Source: a virus. Taken from it: a stretch of 23,752 nucleotides of DNA. Of this stretch, positions 14,880 to 23,752 are shown in pieces. The first letter of the stretch is position 1. Each line of letters begins with the position of its first letter. The translations under genes were made by a program, and so were the position numbers. The stretch is taken from the IMG/VR virus record IMGVR_UViG_3300025913_000937, positions 1-23,752 of that record; one strand, given 5' to 3'. A model generated the notes under the pieces. The model saw only the letters and a list, made by a program, of their open reading frames with translations, had not been told where the DNA came from and did no database searches.

Positions 14880-16763
14880 CTAGCGTTGCATGGCCTTCAG
14901 TCGGTTGGTTTCGGCCTCGAAGGCGTCGATCTCAAGTTTGCGCGCGGCGTTCGACCGGTCTTGCCGCAACGCCGCGATCTCGGCCTTCGCTCCGGCCAGC
15001 GCCTGGGCGAGCTTGGCCATCTGCGCCTGGGCCGCCTGCGCCTGCGGATGGCCGCCCTTCGCCTGCGCCGGCAGCATGGCCTGCAGCCGCTGGGCCACCT
15101 CGTCGGCGCCCGGCCAGTCGAGGTTCTTGGCCAGCAGGTCCCCCAGCACCGGGGCCGCCGCCGGATAGGCGCGGATCAGCTCGATCATCTGGTTGGCGGC
15201 CTCTTCGCGCCGGCTGGTGAAGCTCGGCCCCGCCAGCACCGTCAGGTCGTAGCGGCCGACGGTCAGGTCGTAGATCTTCTCCACCGCCTTCAGCTCCCCC
15301 GTCGGATCGGCCGCCGCGGGGGTCGGCGCGTTGACGCTCACCGCGCTTGCCTGCCCGTCCGCCCCCAGCACCCGGATCACCCGCGGCGTCGCATAGACCT
15401 TGGGGATCAGGTCCAGGAGGATCCGGCCCGCGTGCCTGAGCGCCCGGTTCAGGTTGTCGATGTAGTGGAAGGTCGAGACGTCGCCTTCGCGCTGCCGGGC
15501 CATGATCGCCCGCCCGGAGGTCTCGTTCGACCGCGCCCCCAGGCTGGCGTCGTAGAGCCCCATGATCGCCTTCATGTCGTCGCTGGCGTTCAGCGCCTCC
15601 TGCAGGGCCCCGGCCGGCGCGCCGGTGAACGGCTGGCGCATGGGAGCCTCGGGGCCGTCGTACTCGATGTAGGCGTGGGTCTGCACATTGGCCGTCGCCC
15701 ACTTGGCGCTGTCCGTCTCGAACGCGCCCTTGCGCCCGATGAAGGGCGTCTTGGGCGCCAGCGCCACCAGTTCGGTGGAGGTGGTGCGCCAGTAGTTGAA
15801 CATCCGCTGCGGGTCCTTGGCGTCCCGCACCAGGCCGCGCAGCCGACGTCGCCCGTCGATGTGCAGCTCCTCGCCATAGACCGGCACGATCGGGATGAAC
15901 CGCCCGGCCCATTCCACGGTCTCCAGCACCTCGGCGCCGGTCAGGATTCGCTGCGTCACCTTGTGGCTGGCCACCGTCCTCGGGCGGCCCACGACGCTCA
16001 CCCCCAAGGCGTCGAACATCGCCTTCTGCTTCTGATAGACGCCCTGCTCCACCACCTGGCCGTCGGAGAGCGCCAGGATGGTGCGGCTCACCGCCTCGCG
16101 CCGCCAGTGCTCGGCCACCATCACCCGCTCGCCCTCGAGCCAGGGATCGGTCAGCGAGGCGTAGGCGTCCGCTGACCAGTCGACGGCGTCGGCCCCTTTC
16201 CAGCGGGTCTCGAACGCCGCCTTCGACAGGGTGTTGACGACGAAAGCCGAGTTCCAGTCCGAGGAGTCGGCCGCCGTGCCTTCCGGGTCGCCATAGATCG
16301 AGAACGGGTTGGCCACCCGCTCGATCGCCAGGTCCTGGTCGAAGGTGTCGTCGTCGGCATAGCGGGTGTTGATGCGGAAATAGCCGAAGCCGCCAGTCAC
16401 CGCGAAGTCCAGCGCCGTGTCATAGGCCACCTCGGCGTCCGAGCTCTGCTCGATGTGCCGGATCAGGCCGTTGAAAACCTCGGCGGTGTCGGGGTCCGCG
16501 CCGGAGTCCACCGGATGCACCACCATGCCCGGCTTGTTCTGCCGGGCGTCGTTGACCACCTGGCGGATGAAGGCCGGCAGCCGGTTGATCGTCAGGCAGG
16601 GCCTGCCGTCCAGGTCCCGCTCGCGCCGGATCTGCGCCGGCCACTGCTCGCCCAGCCTGGCGAACCGCAGGTCGTCCAGCGCCTCGCGCCGGTTCTCGGC
16701 CTCGGCGTCCGCCGCGCGCTCGAACGCCTCGCGGGCTTCCTTGATGATCTCGTCGTCCGACAA
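14880..16763 (-). CDS. Portal protein, P22 gp1-like
   Basis: 627-residue protein of the P22-type portal family, the dodecameric ring through which DNA is packaged. Recognisable segments are FARLGEQWP and PCLTINRLPAFIRQVVNDARQNKP near the N-terminus, GFGYFRINTRY, NPFSIYGDPE, RMFNYWRTTSTELVALAPKTPFIG, and NETSGRAIMARQREGDVSTFHYIDNL. The C-terminus is a long Ala/Gln helix like the P22 barrel. I place the start at TTG 16763 because GGAG stands 7 bases upstream. The frame stays open to an ATG at 16880 without a good ribosome site. A TTGACA/TAGGAT promoter lies upstream, with a mismatched LexA-type box. Confidence 0.88.
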   Translation of the reverse strand: MSDDEIIKEAREAFERAADAEAENRREALDDLRFARLGEQWPAQIRRERDLDGRPCLTINRLPAFIRQVVNDARQNKPGMVVHPVDSGADPDTAEVFNGLIRHIEQSSDAEVAYDTALDFAVTGGFGYFRINTRYADDDTFDQDLAIERVANPFSIYGDPEGTAADSSDWNSAFVVNTLSKAAFETRWKGADAVDWSADAYASLTDPWLEGERVMVAEHWRREAVSRTILALSDGQVVEQGVYQKQKAMFDALGVSVVGRPRTVASHKVTQRILTGAEVLETVEWAGRFIPIVPVYGEELHIDGRRRLRGLVRDAKDPQRMFNYWRTTSTELVALAPKTPFIGRKGAFETDSAKWATANVQTHAYIEYDGPEAPMRQPFTGAPAGALQEALNASDDMKAIMGLYDASLGARSNETSGRAIMARQREGDVSTFHYIDNLNRALRHAGRILLDLIPKVYATPRVIRVLGADGQASAVSVNAPTPAAADPTGELKAVEKIYDLTVGRYDLTVLAGPSFTSRREEAANQMIELIRAYPAAAPVLGDLLAKNLDWPGADEVAQRLQAMLPAQAKGGHPQAQAAQAQMAKLAQALAGAKAEIAALRQDRSNAARKLEIDAFEAETNRLKAMQR

Positions 16764-16916
16764 GGCGGAGCTCCATATGAAAACGCCCGCGCGAGCGAGC
16801 CCGGCGGGTGGAAGGACGGCCCGCAGGAGGGGCTTCTCGGACACGCGAACGATGGAGGGGGAGATGGCGCCGCGCTTCATCGCAAGGCGGCAGGCGCACC
16901 AATCAACGCTGACAAA

Positions 16917-16946
16917 ATCCTACCAAAAAACGCAGAGGCTTGTCAA
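16917..16946 (-). promoter_or_regulatory. Sigma70-type promoter of portal operon
   Basis: TTGACA (16946-16941) and TAGGAT (16922-16917) are separated by 18 bases. This is the strongest consensus-like promoter in the window, placed to drive portal, scaffold and the genes beyond. Confidence 0.6.
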
Positions 16947-16961
16947 GAACAAAATAGCAAC
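16947..16961 (-). promoter_or_regulatory. Degenerate LexA-type box at portal promoter
   Basis: GTTG-CTATTTT-GTTC has one mismatch in the first half-site compared with GTTC-N7-GTTC and directly abuts the -35. The matching repeat copies are perfect, so this one may have lost or weakened LexA binding. Confidence 0.5.
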
Positions 16962-16963
16962 AT

Positions 16964-17392
16964 CTAGGCCGTGCGTCTTCGCGAGGCGAAAATCCATATC
17001 GGCCCCGCGGCAATCAGGGTGGAGAGCAGTTCTGGGACGGGATGGGAGGCGAAGTTTAGGACGTTGGGTTGGTAATATCTTGGCAAATCAATCACATCTG
17101 CTACGAACCCCCAAACGAGGAAGCCCCCGGCCCACCATCGCCAGGCCCACCGGCCGCCGCCATCACGGCGAGCCCTGGCCAGGAACCAAAGCCCTAGCAG
17201 CGGTGTGGGATTGAGTAGCCACGGAATGATCATGAAGACCGTGAACAACACCCACCCACCAGCGTCATAGCGGATGGAAAAGACGCCGGAGAAATTGGCC
17301 TGATCGTAGAGGACCCAAGCATGGATGCCACCCGCCACGACTATGGCGGCGCCCAGCAATACCCAGAGAAAGACATGCCTTCTGCCGGTCAC
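16964..17392 (-). CDS. Cassette C membrane protein, four helices
   Basis: 142-residue protein with about four membrane helices (7-28, 45-72, 84-100, 118-136), a Trp-rich loop (RWAWRWWAGG) and a basic tail. GTG 17392 is chosen because AGGA stands 7 bases before it and the nearby ATG is out of frame. It has its own promoter (TTGACG, 16 bases, TAGCGT) and a perfect LexA-type box. It ends only 2 bases from the degenerate box of the portal promoter. Base composition is less GC-rich than portal. No family recognised. It is probably the membrane partner of the frameshifted gene upstream. Confidence 0.68.
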   Translation of the reverse strand: MTGRRHVFLWVLLGAAIVVAGGIHAWVLYDQANFSGVFSIRYDAGGWVLFTVFMIIPWLLNPTPLLGLWFLARARRDGGGRWAWRWWAGGFLVWGFVADVIDLPRYYQPNVLNFASHPVPELLSTLIAAGPIWIFASRRRTA

Positions 17393-17428
17393 GCGGTGAT
17401 CCTGCCGCCCCCGTCCAATGCGGTCACA

Positions 17429-17456
17429 ACGCTACAATTCAGATGGCCGGCGTCAA
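17429..17456 (-). promoter_or_regulatory. Promoter of cassette C membrane gene
   Basis: TTGACG (17456-17451) and TAGCGT (17434-17429) are separated by 16 bases, about 36 bases before the GTG start. The -35 and adjoining box match the two longer repeat copies, while the spacer and -10 do not. Confidence 0.5.
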
Positions 17457-17471
17457 GAACAAAATGCGAAC
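17457..17471 (-). promoter_or_regulatory. LexA-type (SOS) box, cassette C membrane gene
   Basis: GTTC-GCATTTT-GTTC on the minus strand is an exact match, immediately upstream of the -35 TTGACG. It is identical to the box at 18237-18251. Confidence 0.7.
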
Positions 17472-17502
17472 CCAGAGGCCTCAGAAGGGCCGTCCGGGAA
17501 TC

Positions 17503-18134
17503 TCATAGACGCCTGGCTCGTAGATCGGGACGCCAAACACCTTGACCGCCTGGGGGGATGGCGGCGTCGAGCTCGCCGTTCGCCGCATTGTAGACGCGCG
17601 CGCTGCGCGGCAGCGTCAGCCCGAACGTCGCGCTCCTGATACCGGATAGCGAGACGCCGGGGCTCGTCGACGGCTGGTCAAGCACCCCGCTCGCCTGGAA
17701 AGAAACCCGAGGACCCTGCGGTATTGAGATCCGCCCGTTTGCCTGGAGGTCCCGGCCGGCGCCGCGCCGGACCGTTGCGTCCACGCCCCCGACGTTGATG
17801 GGCGCCGAGGTGTTCGGCCCCCCGACGACGGTGTTCAAGGCCCCGGCGACGATCGCCGCGGCTCCCGGACGGCCGGTCAGCGGGCGGCGATTGGCGAGCT
17901 GGACCGTATCGCCGCCGGCCCCGCCCACCAGCAGATCCTGACCGCCGCTATCCGCGATCGCTTCGTCCTTCGGCGCATTCGAGCCGTCGTCCCCGGCGTC
18001 GGCAGCATACTCGGCGCTGGCGAAGTAGGGGTCGTTTCTGGCCTGCAGGATGCGGTTTCGCCGCACCATGTCGTCCCAGGCGTCGCCCAAGGATCGGGCA
18101 CGGAGAAGGGCGCGCTGCGCGCGTTAAAGGCCAT
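17503..18134 (-). pseudogene. Cassette C partner gene, apparently frameshifted
   Basis: The ATG at 18134 has a good ribosome site (GGAG, 7 bases) and gives MAFNARSAPFSVPDPW, but that frame is then poor. The coding-like frame begins around TTG 18090 and reads GDAWDDMVRRNRIL on to 17503 (195 residues). Loss of one base near 18090 would join the two. The main frame contains GGQDLLVGGAGGDTVQLA, resembling one or two RTX-type calcium repeats, then a Gly/Pro-rich beta-like region. No known family. If the TTG is the true start, it lacks a ribosome site. A perfect LexA-type box and a promoter lie upstream. Confidence 0.55.
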
Positions 18135-18207
18135 GGCCGATCTCCAGTTGCGGGAAGCGCCGGGGCCCTACCGTCAGGCGGCGGGCGCACCAATCAACGC
18201 TGACAAA

Positions 18208-18236
18208 ACCCTACCAGAAACGCGCAGGCTCGTCAA
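18208..18236 (-). promoter_or_regulatory. Promoter of cassette C partner gene
   Basis: TTGACG (18236-18231) and TAGGGT (18213-18208) are separated by 17 bases, about 75 bases before ATG 18134. Confidence 0.5.
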
Positions 18237-18251
18237 GAACAAAATGCGAAC
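18237..18251 (-). promoter_or_regulatory. LexA-type (SOS) box, cassette C partner gene
   Basis: GTTC-GCATTTT-GTTC on the minus strand, exact match, abutting the -35. Confidence 0.7.
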
Positions 18252-18265
18252 GATTGCACGAACCC

Positions 18266-20017
<1,752 letters not shown>

Positions 20018-20090
20018 CGCCTGCCCTTATGGAGCTCATGATGTCCCAGCTTCGCCAAGGTGACGTTAATGCTGCCCGCGGCCCCTCGCC

Positions 20091-21446
20091 TCAGCCCATC
20101 CAGCCCAGCGCCTCGCCCATCCTGGGCCGCCCCGGCCGGCGCGCGGCCGCCCCGCCGGCGCGGTTGGCGGCGAACTCCCCGAAGGCGTCGGCGCCGTGGC
20201 TGTGTTCGTCGTGCATCGGCCCGCCGTAACTGCGGGTCGCCCGGTTCCAGCGCTTGCGGTAGCCCCGCAACCGCTCAAGCCCGCCGGCGCATTTCTCCGC
20301 GTCGAACCAGGTCATCGGGATCATCAGGCGTCCGGCGTTGATCCGCTCCTCGGGGTCCATCGCCGCCCCCACCGAGATCGGCGCCACCCCCAGACCCCCC
20401 AGGGTCTCCAGCCGCGACCGCCCCGCCGCGCCCAGTTCGCGCACCATCACGTCGTGCGGCAGGTGGTGCGTCCCGTAGACGTAGGGCTTGCCGGCCAGCG
20501 CCTGGCGCACGATCGCGGTCAGCCCCTCGCCGCCGGTCTCGAAATAGTCGATGGCCCGTACCTCACGCCCCGCCTGCTGCAAGAACCAGATGGCGGTATA
20601 ATCGTCGATGCCCAGGTCCCAGGCGGTGTCCACCTTCAGCGCCGGGTCGTGCGGAACGCGCCCGATCCGCCCCTCCCGCTCCGCCTCGCCCAGGAGGCCC
20701 GCGTAATAGGCGCCGGGCGCCGCGGCGTCGAAGTCCACCAGGTATTCCGAGGCGAACCGCGCCTGGCCCTCCTCTGTGGACCCCACCTCGGCGATCATCT
20801 CCGCCCGCTCGCGTTCCAGCGCCTCGGGCGAGAAGACCCCGGTGATCGTCGCCGGAGATTTCAGGGTGAACCACTCGTCCGGCCGCGCCACCCGGCTCTC
20901 GAACGCCCGCGTCGCATGCCCGCGGCCCCTGGGGGTCCACAGAAAAAGCGCCCAACCCTGATTTTCCAAGAGAATCGGCCGGATGAAGCCCCACGCTTCG
21001 GGCTTGGCCAGCGCCCACTCGGAGAACACCACCCCCGCCGGCGAGGACCCCACCAGGGAGTTGTAGTTGTCGGAACCGGCCACCTGCCAGACCGAGCCGT
21101 TGCCCAGCTCGATCTTCATCTCGTCGTTGTGGAACCTCGGCCGCAGCCGCGGCGGAAATGCTTCCTCGATCCGCCGCCGGCCGGTGTGCGGGTTCACGGC
21201 GTCCCAGATCGCCTTTCGGCCCTGCGAAGCCTCCGGCAGCAGATGCCAGTAGGTGCCGGTGCGCTGAGAGGCGGCCAGCGCCGCCCAATGCAATGCGACC
21301 TCGTCCTTGCCCCAGCGCCGGTGCGCGACCACATCCGCGCGCTGGCCGCCGCGCGCCAGATTGCGCCGCAGGTAATGCCAAAGGTCGAGTTGGTACTCGC
21401 GCGGCTTCCAGATGGTCGTCGGAAGATCGAGATGCTCCTCGGTCAT
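20091..21446 (-). CDS. terL: Terminase large subunit
   Basis: 451-residue packaging motor. The ATPase domain has a Walker A-like AHRRWGKDE (about 41-49) and Walker B GVVFSE (138-143). The RNase H-like nuclease domain carries acidic residues in DTAWDLGIDDYTAIW (Asp277), HLPHD (Asp331) and HGADAFGEF (Asp420). It cuts phage DNA and pumps it through the portal. Length is normal to slightly short for the family. The start overlaps the small-subunit stop by ATGA. The usual terminase-portal neighbourhood is interrupted by the histidine kinase and cassette C. Confidence 0.92.
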   Translation of the reverse strand: MTEEHLDLPTTIWKPREYQLDLWHYLRRNLARGGQRADVVAHRRWGKDEVALHWAALAASQRTGTYWHLLPEASQGRKAIWDAVNPHTGRRRIEEAFPPRLRPRFHNDEMKIELGNGSVWQVAGSDNYNSLVGSSPAGVVFSEWALAKPEAWGFIRPILLENQGWALFLWTPRGRGHATRAFESRVARPDEWFTLKSPATITGVFSPEALERERAEMIAEVGSTEEGQARFASEYLVDFDAAAPGAYYAGLLGEAEREGRIGRVPHDPALKVDTAWDLGIDDYTAIWFLQQAGREVRAIDYFETGGEGLTAIVRQALAGKPYVYGTHHLPHDVMVRELGAAGRSRLETLGGLGVAPISVGAAMDPEERINAGRLMIPMTWFDAEKCAGGLERLRGYRKRWNRATRSYGGPMHDEHSHGADAFGEFAANRAGGAAARRPGRPRMGEALGWMG

Positions 21447-21970
21447 TCCGCGGCATCCTCAGCCGTCCGCTCCTCGTCCTCCGAGGCGGTGATCTCGCGG
21501 ACGTAGGGCGTTCCGTCCGGCCGCCACGCGCGCTCGAACTCTCGGATCCGGATCACCAGTCGCCGCTTGCCCGAGATCCAGTTGTTCGACTTCGCCGCGA
21601 TCCCGTCGGCCCGCGCCACGTGCCACTTCAGCGAGCCCACCTGCAGCCGGGCCTCCTGGATGGTCTCCTTCGTCGCCTCCTTGGACACAGCCACAACCTC
21701 GTCGGCGCGCACCTCATTTCCCGCCGCCTGGGCCATCGCGAAGGCCTCGGCGAAGCCCGGCCGGGTTCGCCGCCAGTAGAACAGGGTCGAATACTCCGGC
21801 ATCCCGTCGGTCCCACCGATCCGCGACCAGACGCCGCCGCGCGCGATCCGCTCGCAGACCTCCTGCGCCAGCGCCTCGGAATACCGGATGACGCGCGAGC
21901 CATCCTTCCGCCGCCGCACGCTCTTGCCCTTGGCGCGCACAGCGGCGGCCTTCGCCGACCGTGAGGTCAT
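21443..21970 (-). CDS. terS: Terminase small subunit, Sf6 gp1-like
   Basis: 175-residue DNA-recognition subunit. A basic N-terminus (KSVRRRKDGS) is followed by an Sf6-type helix-turn-helix pattern: YSEALAQEVCERIARGG, then GMPEYSTLFYWRRTRPGFAEAFAMA, a helical bundle and the QVGSLKWHVARADG segment. AAAGGAG stands 6 bases before ATG 21970; the longer in-frame reading to 22192 has no such signal. It is the first gene of the packaging block and overlaps terL. The AT-poor 163-base region upstream, shared with the divergent secreted-protein gene, must hold its promoter, but I see no clear one. Confidence 0.85.
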   Translation of the reverse strand: MTSRSAKAAAVRAKGKSVRRRKDGSRVIRYSEALAQEVCERIARGGVWSRIGGTDGMPEYSTLFYWRRTRPGFAEAFAMAQAAGNEVRADEVVAVSKEATKETIQEARLQVGSLKWHVARADGIAAKSNNWISGKRRLVIRIREFERAWRPDGTPYVREITASEDEERTAEDAAE

Positions 21971-22133
21971 CGGAAAACTCCTTTCGTTGGACAACGGGCG
22001 CATGGCCGGCGCCCCGCGGCGACCGCGCGTGGTGTTACCTTGGGTCATGTTTCTGAGGCGCGGCGTCATGGCCCCGGGGCGCCGTCCGGCCGATGCTTGG
22101 GGCTCGCCAGTCCTCAAGAACCGAGAGGAACCG

Positions 22134-23165
22134 ATGCTTCGCCTGCCCTTGCTGTCCATCGCCGTCGCGGTCGCGAGCGCCGCCGCCGCCACGGCCGCCG
22201 TCGCCGCGCCCCAGCCGCCCGCCTACCACGCCCCGCGCACCCCCTATGGGACGCCGGACCTGCAGGGGCTTTGGACCAACACCGCGCTCACCTTCCTGCA
22301 GCGGCCGCCGATCTTCAAAGGCCTGATCGCCACCGACAAGGAGGAGGCCATGATGATCGGCGGCTTCAAGAAGATGGCCGGCAGCATCATCGACCCGGCG
22401 CCGATCGACCCCAAACTGCCGGCCCCGCCGGTGGTCAAGGAGGCGCCGCAGGCCGACTACATCGAGATGGACCTGCGCCTGGCGCGCATCGACGGCCAGC
22501 CGCGCTCCTCCTGGATCGTCGAGCCGGCGGACGGTCGCCTGCCGTTCAGCGACGAAGAAAAGAAGGCCCGCGCGGCTGCGGCCAAGGCCCCCGAGCTGTT
22601 CGACAACCCGGAGGACCGCGACACCCAGGAACGCTGCCTCACCGCCATCGGCTCGCCCGAAGGCCCGCCGATGATGAACACCGGCTTCAACGGCAACTAC
22701 AAGATCGTCCAGACCCGCGACTACGTGGCCATCGAGGTGGAGATGAACCACGACGTGCGGATCATCCGCATGGCCGACCGCACCCACCTGCCGCCCGCCA
22801 TCGACCCCTGGCTGGGCGACAGCGTCGGCTGGTGGGAAGGCGACACCCTGGTGGTGGAGACCACCAACCTGAACCCCAAGGGCCACGTCTTTTCCCTGGG
22901 CGGCGGCTTCCGCTATTCGCCGAAGACGAAGATCACCGAGCGCTTCACCCGCACCGCCAAGGACCAGATCCTCTACCAGTTCTCCGTGGACGACCCGGTG
23001 GTCTTCTCAAAGCCCTGGAAGGCCGAGATGCCCATGCGCACCGCCAAGGGCCCGATCTACGAATACGCCTGCCACGAAGGCAACTACAGCCTCCCCAACA
23101 TCCTCGCCGGCGCAAGGGCGCAGGAGCGCGCGGCGTCTGGGAGCGCGGCAAACTTGTCGAGGTAG
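22134..23165 (+). CDS. Secreted protein of unknown function, host-type
   Basis: 343-residue protein with a Sec signal peptide (MLRLPLLSIAVAVAS through an Ala-rich stretch, cleavage likely after VAAPQ or nearby). The mature part starts with YGTPDLQGLWTN and contains DTQERCLTAIGSPEGPPMMN, the central GWWEGDTLVVETTN and ACHEGNYSLPNILAGAR near the end. These belong to a secreted family common in Caulobacterales and sphingomonads, function not established to my knowledge. GAGAGGAA lies before ATG 22134. It is divergent from terS, so it probably marks host chromosome next to the prophage. The stop is 23 bases from a convergent gene. Confidence 0.7.
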   Translation: MLRLPLLSIAVAVASAAAATAAVAAPQPPAYHAPRTPYGTPDLQGLWTNTALTFLQRPPIFKGLIATDKEEAMMIGGFKKMAGSIIDPAPIDPKLPAPPVVKEAPQADYIEMDLRLARIDGQPRSSWIVEPADGRLPFSDEEKKARAAAAKAPELFDNPEDRDTQERCLTAIGSPEGPPMMNTGFNGNYKIVQTRDYVAIEVEMNHDVRIIRMADRTHLPPAIDPWLGDSVGWWEGDTLVVETTNLNPKGHVFSLGGGFRYSPKTKITERFTRTAKDQILYQFSVDDPVVFSKPWKAEMPMRTAKGPIYEYACHEGNYSLPNILAGARAQERAASGSAANLSR

Positions 23166-23188
23166 ACCGGCCTTCTCGGTCGGTCAGG

Positions 23189-23752
23189 TCATCGGCCTCT
23201 GTCCGAAGCCGTGTCGCATCCGCCGGACGCCGTCACGCGCCCGCCTCGGTCCATGCAGTCGTCGGCGCGAACGTCCCGACCCAACGCCGGCAGCAGGATG
23301 CCGGCGCCCACGATCAGGGCGACGGCCAAGGCCCATCGCCGGGCTAGACGAGGATGATCGAGGCCGCCCAGCAAGCTGTCGCCGAGCCGCCAGAGCCCGA
23401 CATAGACCGCCGTCGTGACCGGCGCCGCGACTTCGTAGACCCCTGCGAAAAACGCGACGTCGCTCCAACGCCATTCGCCCAGCATCGCCGGGACGGCCAG
23501 CAACGCCGGTCCATAGATGGCGACTATCCAGTATCCACGCCTTAGGTATGGCGCCTCGCGGCGACAGACCAGCGAAGCCACGAAGGCCAAGGGCGTAGAA
23601 AAAACAACGATCCCCGGCAGATAGACCGCCACCGCCTCCACTGCGCCCGCCAGAAGCGCCGGCCCCAACACCACGATCAAGACGGCCAGAATCATCCGGA
23701 GCCAAGCGACGGCAAGGCGCCGGATGCCCTCTATCCTAAAGGCGAAACCCAT
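23189..23752 (-). CDS. Multi-helix membrane protein, host-type
   Basis: 187-residue protein with about five membrane helices (17-36, 43-63, 73-92, 98-122, 139-157) and a C-terminal tail with DDCMDRGGR...GGC, a Cys-x-n-Cys ending seen in small exported proteins of this group. The ATG at 23752 is at the window edge, so a longer N-terminus cannot be excluded. It is convergent with the secreted-protein gene. Topology recalls the cassette membrane proteins, but it is larger and I see no LexA-type box in the visible sequence; its promoter lies outside the window. Function unknown. Confidence 0.6.
   Translation of the reverse strand: MGFAFRIEGIRRLAVAWLRMILAVLIVVLGPALLAGAVEAVAVYLPGIVVFSTPLAFVASLVCRREAPYLRRGYWIVAIYGPALLAVPAMLGEWRWSDVAFFAGVYEVAAPVTTAVYVGLWRLGDSLLGGLDHPRLARRWALAVALIVGAGILLPALGRDVRADDCMDRGGRVTASGGCDTASDRGR

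Larger units (their letters stand above)
16885..16962. repeat. Promoter repeat, portal copy
   Basis: 78-base copy of a promoter block also found at 18176-18252. By eye there are roughly nine mismatches and one gap. The block holds the LexA-type box, the -35 and the -10. The two copies flank cassette C. Confidence 0.75.
18176..18252. repeat. Promoter repeat, cassette C copy
   Basis: 77-base counterpart of 16885-16962, containing the LexA-type box and a promoter, located just downstream of the histidine kinase stop. The two copies bracket cassette C as a direct repeat. Confidence 0.75.

Noticed and set aside
14691-16175. 494-codon plus-strand frame opposite the portal gene
   Set aside because: Portal motifs are clear on the minus strand; the plus frame is a His/Arg/Gly-rich shadow.
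16764-16880. N-terminal extension of the portal protein to ATG 16880
   Set aside because: No ribosome site precedes it, whereas TTG 16763 has GGAG at good spacing and fits the usual portal N-terminus. I keep it as an alternative.
18248-18263. Further GAAC repeat just right of the 18237 box
   Set aside because: The spacing is 8, not 7, so it does not fit the LexA pattern. A GAAC pair near 20000 before the kinase start has the same spacing fault.
20196-21506. 436-codon plus-strand frame opposite terL
   Set aside because: TerL motifs are on the minus strand; there is no ribosome site or domain in the plus frame.
21971-22133. Possible attachment site or prophage end between terS and the secreted-protein gene
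   Set aside because: I see no tRNA, no repeat matching the left end of the window and no integrase, so an att site cannot be supported.
22035-22886. 283-codon minus-strand frame opposite the secreted-protein gene
   Set aside because: The plus frame has a signal peptide, ribosome site and family motifs; the minus product is Gly/Val/Arg-rich shadow text.

Overview
The window is high-GC DNA that looks alphaproteobacterial, most likely Caulobacterales (Caulobacter/Phenylobacterium type). This rests on codon bias, protein style and copies of the alphaproteobacterial LexA operator pattern GTTC-N7-GTTC. Most of it (about 1-21970) is the late region of a P22/Sf6-like, tailed, podovirus-type prophage read on the minus strand. 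The right end (22134-23752) looks like host chromosome: a secreted protein and a membrane protein. No integrase, repressor or replication genes are visible, so the rest of the element must lie beyond the left edge, or the element is incomplete.

Virion order, read right to left: small terminase (Sf6-like), large terminase, portal (P22 gp1-like), scaffold, coat (P22 gp5-like), head-tail adaptor, two small proteins and a tail-fibre-like protein, a glycine-rich adhesin-like protein, a large structural protein, a GNAT-like protein, a Q/A-rich virion or ejection protein, two holin-like membrane proteins, an M15 peptidase endolysin and an Rz-like spanin. Many neighbours overlap by ATGA/GTGA or TGATG junctions, as in a phage late operon.

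The operon is interrupted at nearly every module boundary by accessory genes. A hybrid sensor histidine kinase sits between terminase and portal. Two plus-strand glycosyltransferase-type genes sit between the structural protein and the adhesin. Four cassettes (A-D) each pair a small four-helix membrane protein with a small protein of unknown function. They lie at the kinase/portal junction (C), the scaffold/coat junction (A and B) and the coat/adaptor junction (D).

The most notable result is that all four cassette membrane genes have an exact GTTC-N7-GTTC LexA-type box at their promoter. A fifth exact box precedes the partner gene of cassette C, and a one-mismatch copy precedes the portal. 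By eye these are the only exact matches in the window. Cassettes A and B are a diverged tandem duplication of one unit bounded by the scaffold 3' end and the coat 5' end. The join is preserved as a 39-codon chimera of coat N-terminus and scaffold-like C-terminus. The payload genes have diverged far more than the boundaries. This suggests a DNA-damage-inducible, diversifying set of membrane-protein cassettes lodged inside a prophage structural operon, possibly effector/immunity or superinfection-type morons. Their function is inferred, not shown.
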